A stretch of 64,000 nt of DNA, taken from contig NZ_CP036433.1 in the NCBI RefSeq assembly GCF_007751035.1, forward strand, positions 5,437,001 through 5,501,000. The letters are read 5' to 3'. A program made the position numbers and the translations under genes. Below are positions 30,901 to 40,700 of the stretch, in pieces. Below the pieces are notes generated by a model that had not been told where the DNA came from, searched no databases, and worked only from the letters and a program-made list of their open reading frames with translations. Each line of letters opens with the position of its first letter. The first letter of the stretch is position 1. The stretch is from Lignipirellula cremea (GTDB taxonomy: Bacteria; Planctomycetota; Planctomycetia; Pirellulales; Pirellulaceae).

Positions 30901-32539
30901 TACGTGTCCAATCTTTCGATCCAAAATGGATGCGGAAATAACTAAGGCGGTATACCATCGCATTCCTGCGATGGTCGTCGATGGACGCAGTCCGAAAAAC
31001 TCCTGGGGATTTCAGTATCTTGAAGCAATGCACGCGTCTCATGATGCGGCATTTCTCAAGGAAGCGACTGAAACGACTTCGATTGGAATGCTGCGGTTCT
31101 ATGAGGCAAAACTGTTGCACCACTTCGACCATCGGTGGGGTACTTATGTTGGTAATGAAGTGGTACAACTCGACCGCTATGACCCGAATGCGATTGTACA
31201 AACGCGTTGGATCGTTGATGAATCGAAAGGTATTCAAAAAATGGAGAGTCGCTCCTGGACTCGCTCGTGGCGAGTTGCGTGGCGAGACATCACAAACAGC
31301 ACGAACGAACGAACCATGATTGCGGGGATTTTGCCTCGCGTTGCTCTTTCGCACAAACTGCCAATGACAACGTTAAATGATCCAGAAATGGTTCATTGTC
31401 TAGTGTCCTGTTGGTCTACCTTTATCCTTGATTACATCGCTAGACAAAAGGTAGCTGGAACCGCAATGACGGTTCACTATCTCAAACAGTTTCCCGTGCC
31501 CAGCCCCGACATCTATTCGGCGAATTTGGTTTTCGATTGTGACTTCCGAGACTGGATTCTACCTCGTTTTCTAAACCTCACTTTTACCGCTTGGGACCTT
31601 GAGGAGTTCGCAATTGACTTTGACTACGACGGTCCGCCATTCCGTTGGGATGAGGAGCGGCGGTTTCAGATTCGGTGTGAGCTGGATGCGGCTTACTTCC
31701 ATCTTTATCTTGGCGCCGAGGAGGAATGGGGCGCCGACAATCCGACGCTCCGCGAGATGTTCCCCACGCCGCGGCACGCCGTCGACTACATCATGGACAC
31801 CTTCCCCATCGTCCGCCGCAAGGACGAAGCCAAACACAACGGCGACTACCGCACCAAACGCACCATCCTCGAAATCTACGACCAAATGGCCGCAGCCATC
31901 CGCACCGGCCAACCCTACCAAACCCAACTCAATCCACCCCCCGGCCCCCCGACCGACGCCGAAGGGGAATTTGTTCCTTTCGAGAATTGGACGGAGGAGA
32001 TTCGCTCACGCTATCGGGAAGTCATCCATCTCCCACGGGAAGATCAGTCGGCGTCTCATCGGAAACGGCTGGACTCAGGCGAAAAAATCTTCTTGCTGCG
32101 ACTATTGCTGCGGCGTTGGGATGCTGCCGTACATCGGCACGCCCTCGAACTAGCATTGCTGTTTGCCCTTAATGATGGACTCCGTAACCGCGTGCTGAAC
32201 CAGCAGCCAGCGACGGCCGGCGCCGCCAAGGAGAACTCGCAGCTGCGCTCGCTGCAACGAATGGATCGGCAATTGGCCGCGTTAGAAAAAAATGGAATCA
32301 TTGTCATCGAGTATCGAAGCAATGGGCAGTTCATTCGTCAGATTGCGTCACCGGACATGGACAAACCTCTCGTGCAGTCTTTCGGGGAAAGGGTCGAGGA
32401 AGCGTTGAAAGCGTTTGCCTTCATCAAAGGCAAACGAGAGACGGATGCCTTTGATGAAGAATTTTCGGAAGAAGAAATAGAGTCGTGTCTAGCCCAGTAC
32501 TGCGAGGAGAGCGACCTTGCCCAACTTGTTACTCTTTGA
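27944..32539 (+). CDS. Large Eco57I/PglX/DrmMI-type adenine-specific DNA methylase
   Basis: This 1531-residue N6-adenine methyltransferase has motif X YYTPTSLINCLLDSALDP (~470), motif I VCDPACGSGHFLIAAAERM (~510), an acidic INPMAVELCKVSLWMEA (~560) and catalytic motif IV GNPPWE (~789). Residues ~800-1230 probably form the target-recognition region. No nuclease motif is evident in the N-terminal 450 residues. Enzymes of this kind mark self DNA in BREX (PglX) and class 1 DISARM (DrmMI). Third-position GC drops clearly between about 29,900 and 31,640 compared with both flanks, suggesting that the recognition region was exchanged. The end overlaps the next gene by 23 bases. Confidence 0.8.
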   Translation: MRTRSHNPFTTVSTSGLLLPVDLLTRIIEGDPDLKGLSPQDYHLRSGERLNEAASRAWNECLAAWKAFRKKLAALPASDAATTLTRDEWLLPLFQELGYGRLQAKKAIEFDHKEYPISHGWENHVPIHLLSARYPLDRRTQGVAGAATRAPYSLLQEMLNRSAQHRWGFVSNGLTLFLLRDNAALARAANVEFDLEAMMDGELYADFMLLFLLCHQSRVEIAQDGKPEDCWLEKWAQQADSQGARAREKLRDGVETAIQSLGAGFLTTKGNNALRERLRSGDLSTQDYYRQLLRVVYRLLMLLVAEEKKTENGQNLLHPPDTTPEVRDRYARFYSVSRIRSLAYQRRGTAHTDLYQSLQVLFLKLRTGYPALGIPGMGSFLFSDDSTPDLDDALLANQDLLDAFRNLCYTEDTSGRGGSYRRPVDFGNLGSEELGSVYESLLELHPNIDTDKGPFTLGTAAGNERKTTGSYYTPTSLINCLLDSALDPVVNEAIDVPDPAEAERKLLDLKVCDPACGSGHFLIAAAERMATHLARLRTGDDQPNTLDVQHAKRDIIGRCIYGVDINPMAVELCKVSLWMEALEPGKPLSFLDHHIQCGNSLLGATPQLLAEGIPDDAFKPIEGDDKKVCAELKKDNKKECEEYQSGQGYLFEPPFKLGNVAVEFAKMTSAKDDSLDAIETKQQRYQDLVQGADYLNARFWADTWCAAFVWKKDESNLGRLCPTERKFRDIERTPHNVLPHVREEVERLRDEYQFLHWYLAFPDVFRVRDAAELGSNATSGWRGGFSTVLGNPPWERFKIQEKEWFSNRVPKITKAKNTAVRRKLISELQLKEPATFFAFTEARRHSEGQSHIVRDSDRFPLCGRGDVNTYSVFAELNRSICSPRGRVGCIVPSGIATDSTTQYFIRDLIETRSLVSLFDFENRKGLFPKVDSRLKFCLLTINGEALDSDSACDLAFYAHDVNDLSEVTRRFSLKSSEFALINPNTGTCPIFRSKMDAEITKAVYHRIPAMVVDGRSPKNSWGFQYLEAMHASHDAAFLKEATETTSIGMLRFYEAKLLHHFDHRWGTYVGNEVVQLDRYDPNAIVQTRWIVDESKGIQKMESRSWTRSWRVAWRDITNSTNERTMIAGILPRVALSHKLPMTTLNDPEMVHCLVSCWSTFILDYIARQKVAGTAMTVHYLKQFPVPSPDIYSANLVFDCDFRDWILPRFLNLTFTAWDLEEFAIDFDYDGPPFRWDEERRFQIRCELDAAYFHLYLGAEEEWGADNPTLREMFPTPRHAVDYIMDTFPIVRRKDEAKHNGDYRTKRTILEIYDQMAAAIRTGQPYQTQLNPPPGPPTDAEGEFVPFENWTEEIRSRYREVIHLPREDQSASHRKRLDSGEKIFLLRLLLRRWDAAVHRHALELALLFALNDGLRNRVLNQQPATAGAAKENSQLRSLQRMDRQLAALEKNGIIVIEYRSNGQFIRQIASPDMDKPLVQSFGERVEEALKAFAFIKGKRETDAFDEEFSEEEIESCLAQYCEESDLAQLVTL

Positions 32540-34475
32540 CGACGACGCACCCGAAGTTGCCGATCAAGCCAATGGCCGTAGCGAACCGGTCATCTGGCTG
32601 CGTCGGCTGAAGATTGTTGAGGAGTTGCGGCCCGATGCCGACGTGGTTCGCGAGATCACCTTTCGCCGAGGAATGAATGTTATAGCGACGGCCATTCATC
32701 CAGGCGACCCAAAGGTTGTCACCGTCGGGCATAGTGTGGGTAAGAGCCTGCTAACCAGGCTGATCCGCTACTGCTTTGGCGAAGCCAGTTACACCGATCG
32801 GATCGAACGCGGCCGAATTTTCAACTTCCTGCCACACGGTTTTGTGATCGCCGAGATCGTACTGAAGGGCCAGCGTTGGCATGTAGCTCGCCCCATGGGA
32901 CTCGACCCCGCCGTTTCCGCGTCCTGGTGCGGAGCCGAAGAGCCTGATCTTTTTGAGAGGTCCGATCGTCGTCCTTACCGCGACTTTCAGACAGCAGTCT
33001 CTGAGGCGATCATGACCGATCTGCCCAAGGTGCAGTTGCCGAAGGCCCAGCGTCGCATCGAATGGCTTGATCTGCTCGGCTGGCTCTCGCCCGACCAGCA
33101 ATGCGGCCACAAGTCCCACGTCCGCTGGCGTCCTGGCGGATCTGATCCCGGAAGTCGCGGATTAACGATTGAAGACAACCATGTCGTCGTTCGCGCGGTG
33201 ATGGACCTTTTGTCGCCGGAGGACTCTGGGCTCATTTCGGCGCATAAGAATTTGCTGCGGCAACAAGGTCTGTTGACCCGAGAAACGGAATTGGCCCGGG
33301 CGCTCGTCGATGCTCGAAGCAAAGACGCAATGGCAGCTGCGGGCGACCTTGCTGTCGAAATGGAAGGCGCCTTGCATGCAAGTTTGCTAGAGGGACTGGC
33401 GAAGGAGAAACGCGAGTCGCTGGAGCGACTTCTCAACGAATTCCCCGAGGATGATCCCGTCGAGAAATGGCTTGAAGGGGATAACGAGATTCAGCGAACC
33501 ATCGGCGAAACGAATCAGAAGCTGGCGGCCGAGAAGACAGACTTGGAGGTTGCAGAAAACGAGTTGGAGATTCTCGAAACTGGCGAGCAGGAGTTGCTGG
33601 AACAAGCCGAACTCGGCGAATGGTGCCGTTTGTTTCTCACCAAAAAGGAAGCAATGAAAGCCGGTTGTCCGGGAAACGCACACCTCGAGCCAGGGGCGAG
33701 TGACCCGCACAAAGAGCAGCGCATAAGGGAATTAAAATCCATCATCACGAGGTGTGGCGAGAGCATTGGTTCCTTGGAAAAACAGATGGAGGAACTGGAA
33801 AAGGAAGCCGAATTTAGCCGAGAGAAACTTCGCGAAGCTCGCGAAAAAGTAGTAAACCGAAGGAGACCATTACAACAGAAAATCGAGCAATACCGCCGCA
33901 TCGAAGTGTTAGCCAGTACCTTTCGTGCGGCCGACGAACACGTTGAAGGTCTCATCGGACAGCGACAGTCGCTCCGCGAGCAGATCGACGAGTCGAAGGA
34001 GAGGCGTCGTGCAGCCGACCTTCGTTATCGTACAAATCTTGAGATCATGAGCAGCCATTTTCGTTTCGCATTGTCCAGGATCATGGGCCAGAAAATGAGC
34101 GGCGACATTCGGATCAACGCCCAAGGCATTGTTCCCCATCCAAGTCCCGAGGCTCGATCCCACGGCATTGCACTCGGAACGTCGTCGCTGGTCTATGCTT
34201 TCGACCTGGCATGCCTGGCTGCGTCGATCGCAGGGCTGGGGAGCCACCCTCGCTTCCAACTCCACGACAGCCCGCGGGATGCTGACATGGAAGAGCCACT
34301 GTATCACCGGTTATTTGAGCTGGTGGGGGAGATCGAAAGCAGATTCGCGTTTGACCAGGCGCCGTTTCAGTACATCATCACAACGACCACCCGCGCACCT
34401 GATGCGTTCAACAAGAAGCCGTTCTTACGGCTGATGCTTGACGCTCGCGAAAAAGAGGGATTGCTGCTAAAGTAG
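32517..34475 (+). CDS. SMC/Rad50-like ATPase with coiled coil
   Basis: This 652-residue protein starts at TTG 32517, with GAGGAGA well placed upstream. The nucleotide-binding head is split: a degenerate Walker A GHSVGKS is at 71-77, and the C-terminal half carries GIALGTSSLVYAFDLACLAA followed by a Walker-B-like QLHDSPRDADM and a final beta/alpha stretch. Between them (about 250-520) lies a long coiled coil with a central Cys/Pro break, like a zinc-hook-less SMC arm. DUF2326-type ATPases share this design. It probably dimerises on DNA as a sensor or clamp, which is inference. It follows the methylase with overlap. Confidence 0.7.
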   Translation: MPNLLLFDDDAPEVADQANGRSEPVIWLRRLKIVEELRPDADVVREITFRRGMNVIATAIHPGDPKVVTVGHSVGKSLLTRLIRYCFGEASYTDRIERGRIFNFLPHGFVIAEIVLKGQRWHVARPMGLDPAVSASWCGAEEPDLFERSDRRPYRDFQTAVSEAIMTDLPKVQLPKAQRRIEWLDLLGWLSPDQQCGHKSHVRWRPGGSDPGSRGLTIEDNHVVVRAVMDLLSPEDSGLISAHKNLLRQQGLLTRETELARALVDARSKDAMAAAGDLAVEMEGALHASLLEGLAKEKRESLERLLNEFPEDDPVEKWLEGDNEIQRTIGETNQKLAAEKTDLEVAENELEILETGEQELLEQAELGEWCRLFLTKKEAMKAGCPGNAHLEPGASDPHKEQRIRELKSIITRCGESIGSLEKQMEELEKEAEFSREKLREAREKVVNRRRPLQQKIEQYRRIEVLASTFRAADEHVEGLIGQRQSLREQIDESKERRRAADLRYRTNLEIMSSHFRFALSRIMGQKMSGDIRINAQGIVPHPSPEARSHGIALGTSSLVYAFDLACLAASIAGLGSHPRFQLHDSPRDADMEEPLYHRLFELVGEIESRFAFDQAPFQYIITTTTRAPDAFNKKPFLRLMLDAREKEGLLLK

Positions 34476-34556
34476 CCATTTTGATGCGATAGCCAAATAG
34501 CATCTGTTATTCCTTCCTCTCAAGATCACCGCAACACTGACCAATAAGTGAAGCCC

Positions 34557-35780
34557 ATGCCCTCAACATTCACCTGGCTCGACTATTCCGAGCACGATCG
34601 TCGCAAGATGCTCGATGTGATCGAATTGTTCGGGGAGAAGACGACGCGGGATGAACTTGGCCTTGGGGGTGTGCGGGACGCTTTTGCCGATCTGCTGTTT
34701 CCGGGAACGAGTACGATCCAGACGGTCGCCAAGTATTTCCTTTTCGCGCCGTGGATCTATTTGACGCTGGAGAACAAGCGGACTGCTTCCTCGAAGGTCG
34801 GCCTTCGCGCCCGCAAGCTGGAAATCGAGCTTGCCCGGAAACTGGAGGAATCGGGCGAAACGGACGGCGTCATCGGCCGGATCGCGAAAGAGAAATTGCA
34901 ACGGCTTCCGAGCAGCGTCTATTGGCAAGGCTTGTCCCAGTGGGGAATTCGCACCTTCTCGGGATCACAGGACGAGTATCACCGTTCGCTCGATCTCTTC
35001 TACCAGCGGCAACGTGTGCGGCAGTCCTCGCGGCATGAACATGAGGGAGAGTCTGCGGCGGAGGCCGATCTGCACAATTGGCACATCGGCTTGCCGCTGC
35101 CGGACGCGGATTTTCCGCTGGGGGCCAACCTGACGCTTTCGCAGGCGGAGGCAGAGTACCTGCGAGAACGTCTGCTGACAAACTGCGGGCAATCGTTGAT
35201 GGCCTGGCTTGTTCGCGAGCAGGTGGAATTTGTGTCCGTCCCCTTTGCCTGGGATCTTGCCGTCGAGCTTCCGGCCGTCCTGGCGAATCAGGTTCTTCAT
35301 GGGCAAAATTTTTCCGAGTCCATGCACGGCGCCCAACTGCTCTACAACCTGATCCTGGCCGAGCATCGCGCCTGGCAGGAAAAGATTGATCTTTATCGGA
35401 AAGACCTCTCGGCCTGGGGGCAGCGGATCTCAAGGCGGATGGACATCCTGCGGGACTGGGATCGTCGCGAATTCTGGCGAATCGTTTACCAGTCGAATCC
35501 TCGGGTCAGTTCGAGGGCGCGGAGCTTCATCCAGACCTGGATTGATCTGGCGACCACTGCGTTGGATCTGAACGCCATCGCAGATTCCAAGGCGGCCCGG
35601 CAACTGGTGGAAAATCGCGAGGTCCAGCTGAAAGGCGGATTGGCCCGGGTTCGCAGCAAACGGGCGCGTGAACTGTGGAAGGGAGCGGCGGGCGCCGCAC
35701 AGATGGATCTGCGGTGGAGCAGTGCTCGTCGGATCGTTTCCGACATCCTCACGGGAATGGAGTCCGAAACCGATGCTTGA
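34557..35780 (+). CDS. DUF6361 family protein
   Basis: This 407-residue protein has an N-terminal FTWLDYSEHDRRKMLDVIEL, then TRDELGLGGVRDAFADLLFP and GTSTIQTVAKYFLFAPWIY, the words by which I recognise DUF6361. It is mostly helical, with a basic C-terminus (KGGLARVRSKRARELWKG) and no catalytic set. The ATG at 34557 is preferred to GTG 34548. It begins 81 bases after the previous gene, the largest gap of the operon, so a sub-operon promoter is possible. The stop overlaps the start of the PLD gene by eight bases. Function is unknown; the pairing with PLD and helicase genes suggests DNA defence. Confidence 0.75.
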   Translation: MPSTFTWLDYSEHDRRKMLDVIELFGEKTTRDELGLGGVRDAFADLLFPGTSTIQTVAKYFLFAPWIYLTLENKRTASSKVGLRARKLEIELARKLEESGETDGVIGRIAKEKLQRLPSSVYWQGLSQWGIRTFSGSQDEYHRSLDLFYQRQRVRQSSRHEHEGESAAEADLHNWHIGLPLPDADFPLGANLTLSQAEAEYLRERLLTNCGQSLMAWLVREQVEFVSVPFAWDLAVELPAVLANQVLHGQNFSESMHGAQLLYNLILAEHRAWQEKIDLYRKDLSAWGQRISRRMDILRDWDRREFWRIVYQSNPRVSSRARSFIQTWIDLATTALDLNAIADSKAARQLVENREVQLKGGLARVRSKRARELWKGAAGAAQMDLRWSSARRIVSDILTGMESETDA

Positions 35781-37683
35781 ACCGAATAGTCGACGCTTGC
35801 TGATGGAATCGCTGCAACCGCCGGAAGGCTGTCGGCTGGACTGGGCGGTGGGGACCACGTACACGCTCGATTTGATGGCGCTTCTGACGGCGCCCGTCGC
35901 GTTTGCGTTTGCTGACTGGCAGGACCGCGACGGCCGTCCAACCTGCGATCCGCTGGCCTTACTGAAAGCCGTACGACAGTACGCGAGCCAGGTCTGCCTG
36001 TTCTGCCAGGCCGGTAAGATCCAGGTTCCCAAAACGTACCAACCCCTGCTGGCGAGCCTGGAAGAATCTATTGTCGAGGCCAACGCACCGCAGGGCGGCA
36101 GTTTTCATCCGAAAATGTGGTTCCTCCGATTCGTCGATACGGACACAGGCACCGTTCAGTATCGAGTCCTGTGCGTCAGCCGCAACATGACCTTCGACCG
36201 ATCCTGGGACACGCTGCTTTGTCTGGAAGGACCGCTTCGGGATCGAACAAATGCTTTCAGCAGAAACCATCCCCTCGGGCAGTTTGTCGAAGCACTGCCG
36301 GGGATGGGCGTCCGACCCTTGGCGACGCAATGGAAGAAGCGAATCTCGCAACTCGCCTATGAAATCCGACGTGTTGAATTCGAGATTCCTGAACCGTTTG
36401 AGAAACTTGAATTCTGGCCGCTGGGAATCGGCGGAACTAGTCGCTGGCCGTTCCCAAAACGCGTGGATCGACTGTTTATCGTCTCGCCGTTTGTAGGCGA
36501 CGGACTGATGGAGGATCTCCAGCAGTGGCAGGCGCCCACGCAGCTGCTCTCACGTGCGGAGAGTTTGGAGCGTCTGGCGCCGACGACCTTGGCGTCGCTG
36601 GAGAAGGTCTGGGTACTGGATGACACGGCGAATCCCGAGCCCGGGGAAGCCGAAGAGGAATTCGAGGCGGACTCGGAACTGCCTGAGGGTGGCGAAAAAG
36701 CTCAGGACATTCCCCTCGTCGGATTGCATGCGAAGGTGTACCTCGCTGAGGAAGGTTGGGATGCACGGGTCTTCACAGGATCGGCCAATGCGACCCGCGC
36801 CGCGTTTGGCCGTAACGTCGAGTTCCTCGTTGAACTCCGCGGCAAGAGAAGCCGTTGCGGGATCGCCGCGATGCTGGGCGAGTCGTCCGAAGGCGAGCAA
36901 AAACGAGCATCGTGCCTGGCCGACTTGCTCCAGCCGTACAATCCTGTCGGAAGCGAAGTAAAGGTCGATCACGCAGTAGAAGCCTTCGAGCGCCAGGTCG
37001 AACAACTGGCCAAAACCCTGGCGGCGACGGCGCCCGTCGCCCAATGCCAGCCAGCATTGGAGGATGGGTCTTTTCGATTACGTCTGGCCGCAACGAAGCC
37101 GTTGAAAAAGCTCCAATTGGAGGGCTTTGAAGTCAGGGCCAGGCCAGTCAGCCTGCCCAGCTCACAGTTTTACGCGGTAGATGTCTTAGAATCGCCTTGG
37201 GTTGAGTTCGCAGCGGTATCCTTGTTGGGTCTGACCTCGTTCTTTGTCTTTGAAGTCGAATCCGTCGTCCTGAAAGTGCGCCGGCAATTCGTCCTGAATG
37301 TTCCGCTGAAAAACGCACCTGAGAATCGGCATGAGGCCATTCTTCGCGATCTGCTGAGCGATCGCGACCGCGTGCTACGGTTCCTGATGATGCTATTGCT
37401 GGACACGGGGGCAAGAGACCTCAGCAAGTTCATGGAGTCTTCCAACAAAGGCGAGAACAATTTTAGTTTCATGCACTCGCTGTTCGGCGCTACGCTTTTC
37501 GAGTCGCTGGTCCGAGCACTTGATCGCGATCCCGAGCGATTGGAACAAGTGGCGCAAGTCATTCTTGATCTGCGACAAACAGAGGACGGCAAGACGTTGC
37601 TTCCTGATGATCTGGATGCGATCTGGGAGCCCATTTGGGCCGTGTGCTCTCAGCAACTTAACCGGAAGAAGAAAGCCAGGTAG
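35773..37683 (+). CDS. Phospholipase-D-fold nuclease-like protein
   Basis: This 636-residue protein has two HxK half-sites of the PLD superfamily. The first is FHPKMWFLRF (~111) with SRNMT further on. The second is GLHAKVYLAEEG (~317) followed by FTGSANATRAAFGRN (~337-350). The Asn after HxK is present in both. Two such halves form one active site, which in bacterial defence proteins usually cuts DNA or RNA. DISARM DrmC is also a PLD protein, but this one is longer and has an acidic insert (EEEFEADSELPE). The C-terminal 250 residues are helical and unknown. It overlaps the DUF6361 gene and precedes the helicase by 29 bases. Confidence 0.8.
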   Translation: MLEPNSRRLLMESLQPPEGCRLDWAVGTTYTLDLMALLTAPVAFAFADWQDRDGRPTCDPLALLKAVRQYASQVCLFCQAGKIQVPKTYQPLLASLEESIVEANAPQGGSFHPKMWFLRFVDTDTGTVQYRVLCVSRNMTFDRSWDTLLCLEGPLRDRTNAFSRNHPLGQFVEALPGMGVRPLATQWKKRISQLAYEIRRVEFEIPEPFEKLEFWPLGIGGTSRWPFPKRVDRLFIVSPFVGDGLMEDLQQWQAPTQLLSRAESLERLAPTTLASLEKVWVLDDTANPEPGEAEEEFEADSELPEGGEKAQDIPLVGLHAKVYLAEEGWDARVFTGSANATRAAFGRNVEFLVELRGKRSRCGIAAMLGESSEGEQKRASCLADLLQPYNPVGSEVKVDHAVEAFERQVEQLAKTLAATAPVAQCQPALEDGSFRLRLAATKPLKKLQLEGFEVRARPVSLPSSQFYAVDVLESPWVEFAAVSLLGLTSFFVFEVESVVLKVRRQFVLNVPLKNAPENRHEAILRDLLSDRDRVLRFLMMLLLDTGARDLSKFMESSNKGENNFSFMHSLFGATLFESLVRALDRDPERLEQVAQVILDLRQTEDGKTLLPDDLDAIWEPIWAVCSQQLNRKKKAR

Positions 37684-37712
37684 CCAGTCATGACAAGCCA
37701 AATGGGTAGCGT

Positions 37713-40700
37713 ATGAATCACACGCGACCAGACACGAAGTTGATCCTTGATGGTCTCAAGGACTTTCAGCGGGGCACCGTCGAGTACGTCTTTCGACGTC
37801 TGTATCTCGACGACGACTGCGCTCGGAGGTTCCTTGTGGCCGATGAAGTCGGGCTAGGGAAAACACTGGTGGCCCGAGGAGTAATCGCCAAGACCATTGA
37901 TCACCTTTGGGACCGGACGGACCGGATCGACATCGTTTATGTTTGCTCGAACACCGACATCGCTCGCCAGAACATCCAGCGCCTCAATGTAACCGGATGT
38001 GAAGACTTTTCTCTGTCGAGCCGGATTACTTTGCTGCCCATTACGGTCGGCGAAATGCAGCACCGCCGCATCAACTTTATTTCCTTCACACCCGGCACGT
38101 CGTTCGATCTCAAAGACAGTGCGGGCATGTCGCTCGAACGCGAGTTGCTCTACTGGCTTCTGGAAAAACCGTGGTCGCTCAAACACAGCAAGGCGACGCG
38201 AGTGCTCCACGCTTACGCGGGCGTCGACGATTTTCGGAAAAGGGTCAAGAGTTTTCCGAGCCGTCACACCATTCACCGACAGATCCAAGAGCAGTTTGGC
38301 GACCAGGTGCAAACGCGAATCGACCTTCGTGAAAGGTGGGATGCAATCTGTGAAGCCATGCCCCGTGCCGGCTATGAGGTCCCGTATGAACTGGGGCGCG
38401 AAAGAAATCAATTGATCGGAGAATTGCGGCGTTTGTTGGCGGAGACCTGTCTCCATTGGCTGGAGCCCGATTTAATCATCCTGGACGAGTTCCAGCGGTT
38501 CAAGCATCTGCTTCAGGGCGATGCCGACGACGCCTCCGAGGCCAGTCAACTGGCCGAACATCTGTTCAGCTTTCAGCAGCACGCTGAAGATCCCGATACT
38601 GCGGCCCGCGTTCTGTTGCTTTCGGCGACGCCGTACAAAATGTACACGCAAAGCCAGGAAGCGGCGGAAGACGACCATTACGAGGACTTTCAGACCACAC
38701 TCGATTTTCTGTTGCGAGACGAGTCCAAACGCGTCCAGTTCCACGATCATCTGAGGGAATACCGTCAGGAACTGTTTCGGCTGGCGGATGAGGGCGTTGA
38801 GGAGTTAATGCGGGTCAAACGCCATCTTGAAAGTTCACTTCGAGAAGTGATGGTTCGCACCGAGCGACTTGCGCTCAAGGCCGACCGAAACGGGATGCTT
38901 GTCGAAGTGCCCGCATCCGCGGTTACGCTCAAGGCGGCAGACATCACAGACTACCTTGGCCTTCAGAGCGTCGCCGAACATTTGGGGCATGCGGATGTGC
39001 TGGAGTATTGGAAGTCCGCGCCGTACCTTCTCAATTTCATGGAAGACTATGACCTGAAACGCAAACTGAAGAAGGCGGTTGATGGAGAGCCAGACGCCGA
39101 ACTGGCTCGCTGCGTGCGTTCTATCGGCTCAGGCTTGTTGAATCGCGAGGAATTGGAACGGTACCAAAAGCTCGACCCCGCAAACTCGCGACTCAGGTCG
39201 CTTCACCACGACACCATTGGTCGCGACGCCTGGAAGCTGCTTTGGATACCGGCGTCATTCGCGTACTACGAAGGCTCAGGGCCATTCGTCGATCCAGACC
39301 TCCAGCGATTCACCAAGCGGCTGGTCTTCTCATCGTGGCGCGTCGTGCCGAAGGCGATTGCCAGTGTTTTGAGTTACGAAGCGGAACGCTGTATGATGCA
39401 GCGATTTCGCAAGAAGGTTCAAAACACCGCCGAATCCAGGAAACGTCGGCGCGCGTTACTTCGGTTCACGTTCAGCAAGGGCCGCCCCACGGGGATGCCA
39501 GTTCTCGCGATGCTGTATCCCTGTCGTGCTTTCGCTGATCGGTTCGATCCTTTGCAGATTGGTCGTGCTCTCAAAAGTCCAGGTCAGCCAGTTACAGCAC
39601 TCACTGTCCGGGACCATTGCACCTCGGAAATGCGACAACTGCTGAGCGCTGTTGTCGAGCGATTCGCAGACCAGTCACAGCCGACAGATGAGCGATGGTA
39701 TTGGGCGGCCCCGCTTCTTCTGGATAAGGAAATTGGGTGCTCGCAAGTCGAAGCGTGGTTCAATCAGCCGGACCTTGCACTTATTTGGAGCGGCGACAAG
39801 AGTTCTGGCGAGAACGAAGCGGCGGAGGGTTGGGCCCGACACGTTGACTTGGCCCGTAAAATGCTCCAAACCACCGAGACGCTTGGCAGCCCGCCCAGCG
39901 ATTTGTACGAGGTGCTATCGGAAGTGGCGCTAGCCGCCCCCGGCGCCGTGGCGCTTCGTGCGTTGGAGCGAATCCTGCCAGCTTCGGGCGACAGCGACGT
40001 TGACATCAGGTCGTACGCCGGCCCACTCGCGCATGCGTTCCTGCATCTGTTCAATCTTCCAGAAGTGATGTTCCTGCTCCGTGACCGCAAGAAGGAAACG
40101 CCGTACTGGAAATCGGTGCTCGAGTACTGTATGGCTGGAAACCTTCAGGCTGTGATGGATGAGTTCGCCCACATGTTGGTCGAGTCTTTGGGACTGCTCG
40201 GCGCCGGTCGATCAAAGATTGCGGCCGAAGTGAGCAAAGAGATTTCAGACTCTCTTACGCTTCGAACGTCGACCGCGAAAGCGGATGTGATCAAGACAAA
40301 TCGACGTCGGGTGTGCATTGACGACGAAGACGCGGTCAGAATTCGTACACGATTTGCCATGCGGTTCGGCGACCAAGAATCGGAAGACAGCGCCGAGCCT
40401 ACTCGGGCGGATAGCGTCCGCTCAGCATTTAACTCTCCTTTCTGGCCGTTTGTTCTGGCGACAACGTCGGTTGGTCAGGAAGGGTTGGACTTTCATCCCT
40501 ATTGCCACGCAGTGGTTCATTGGAATCTGCCGTCAAATCCGGTCGACCTCGAACAACGAGAAGGGCGGGTTCATCGGTACAAAGGGCACGCATTGAGAAA
40601 GAACATCGCCTCTGCATTTTCGGCTACTTCTAACGGTAGTGCGTCTGATCCATGGGCGGCAATGTTTTGTGCGGCTAGAGCGGGAAGGGCTGAAGATGAG

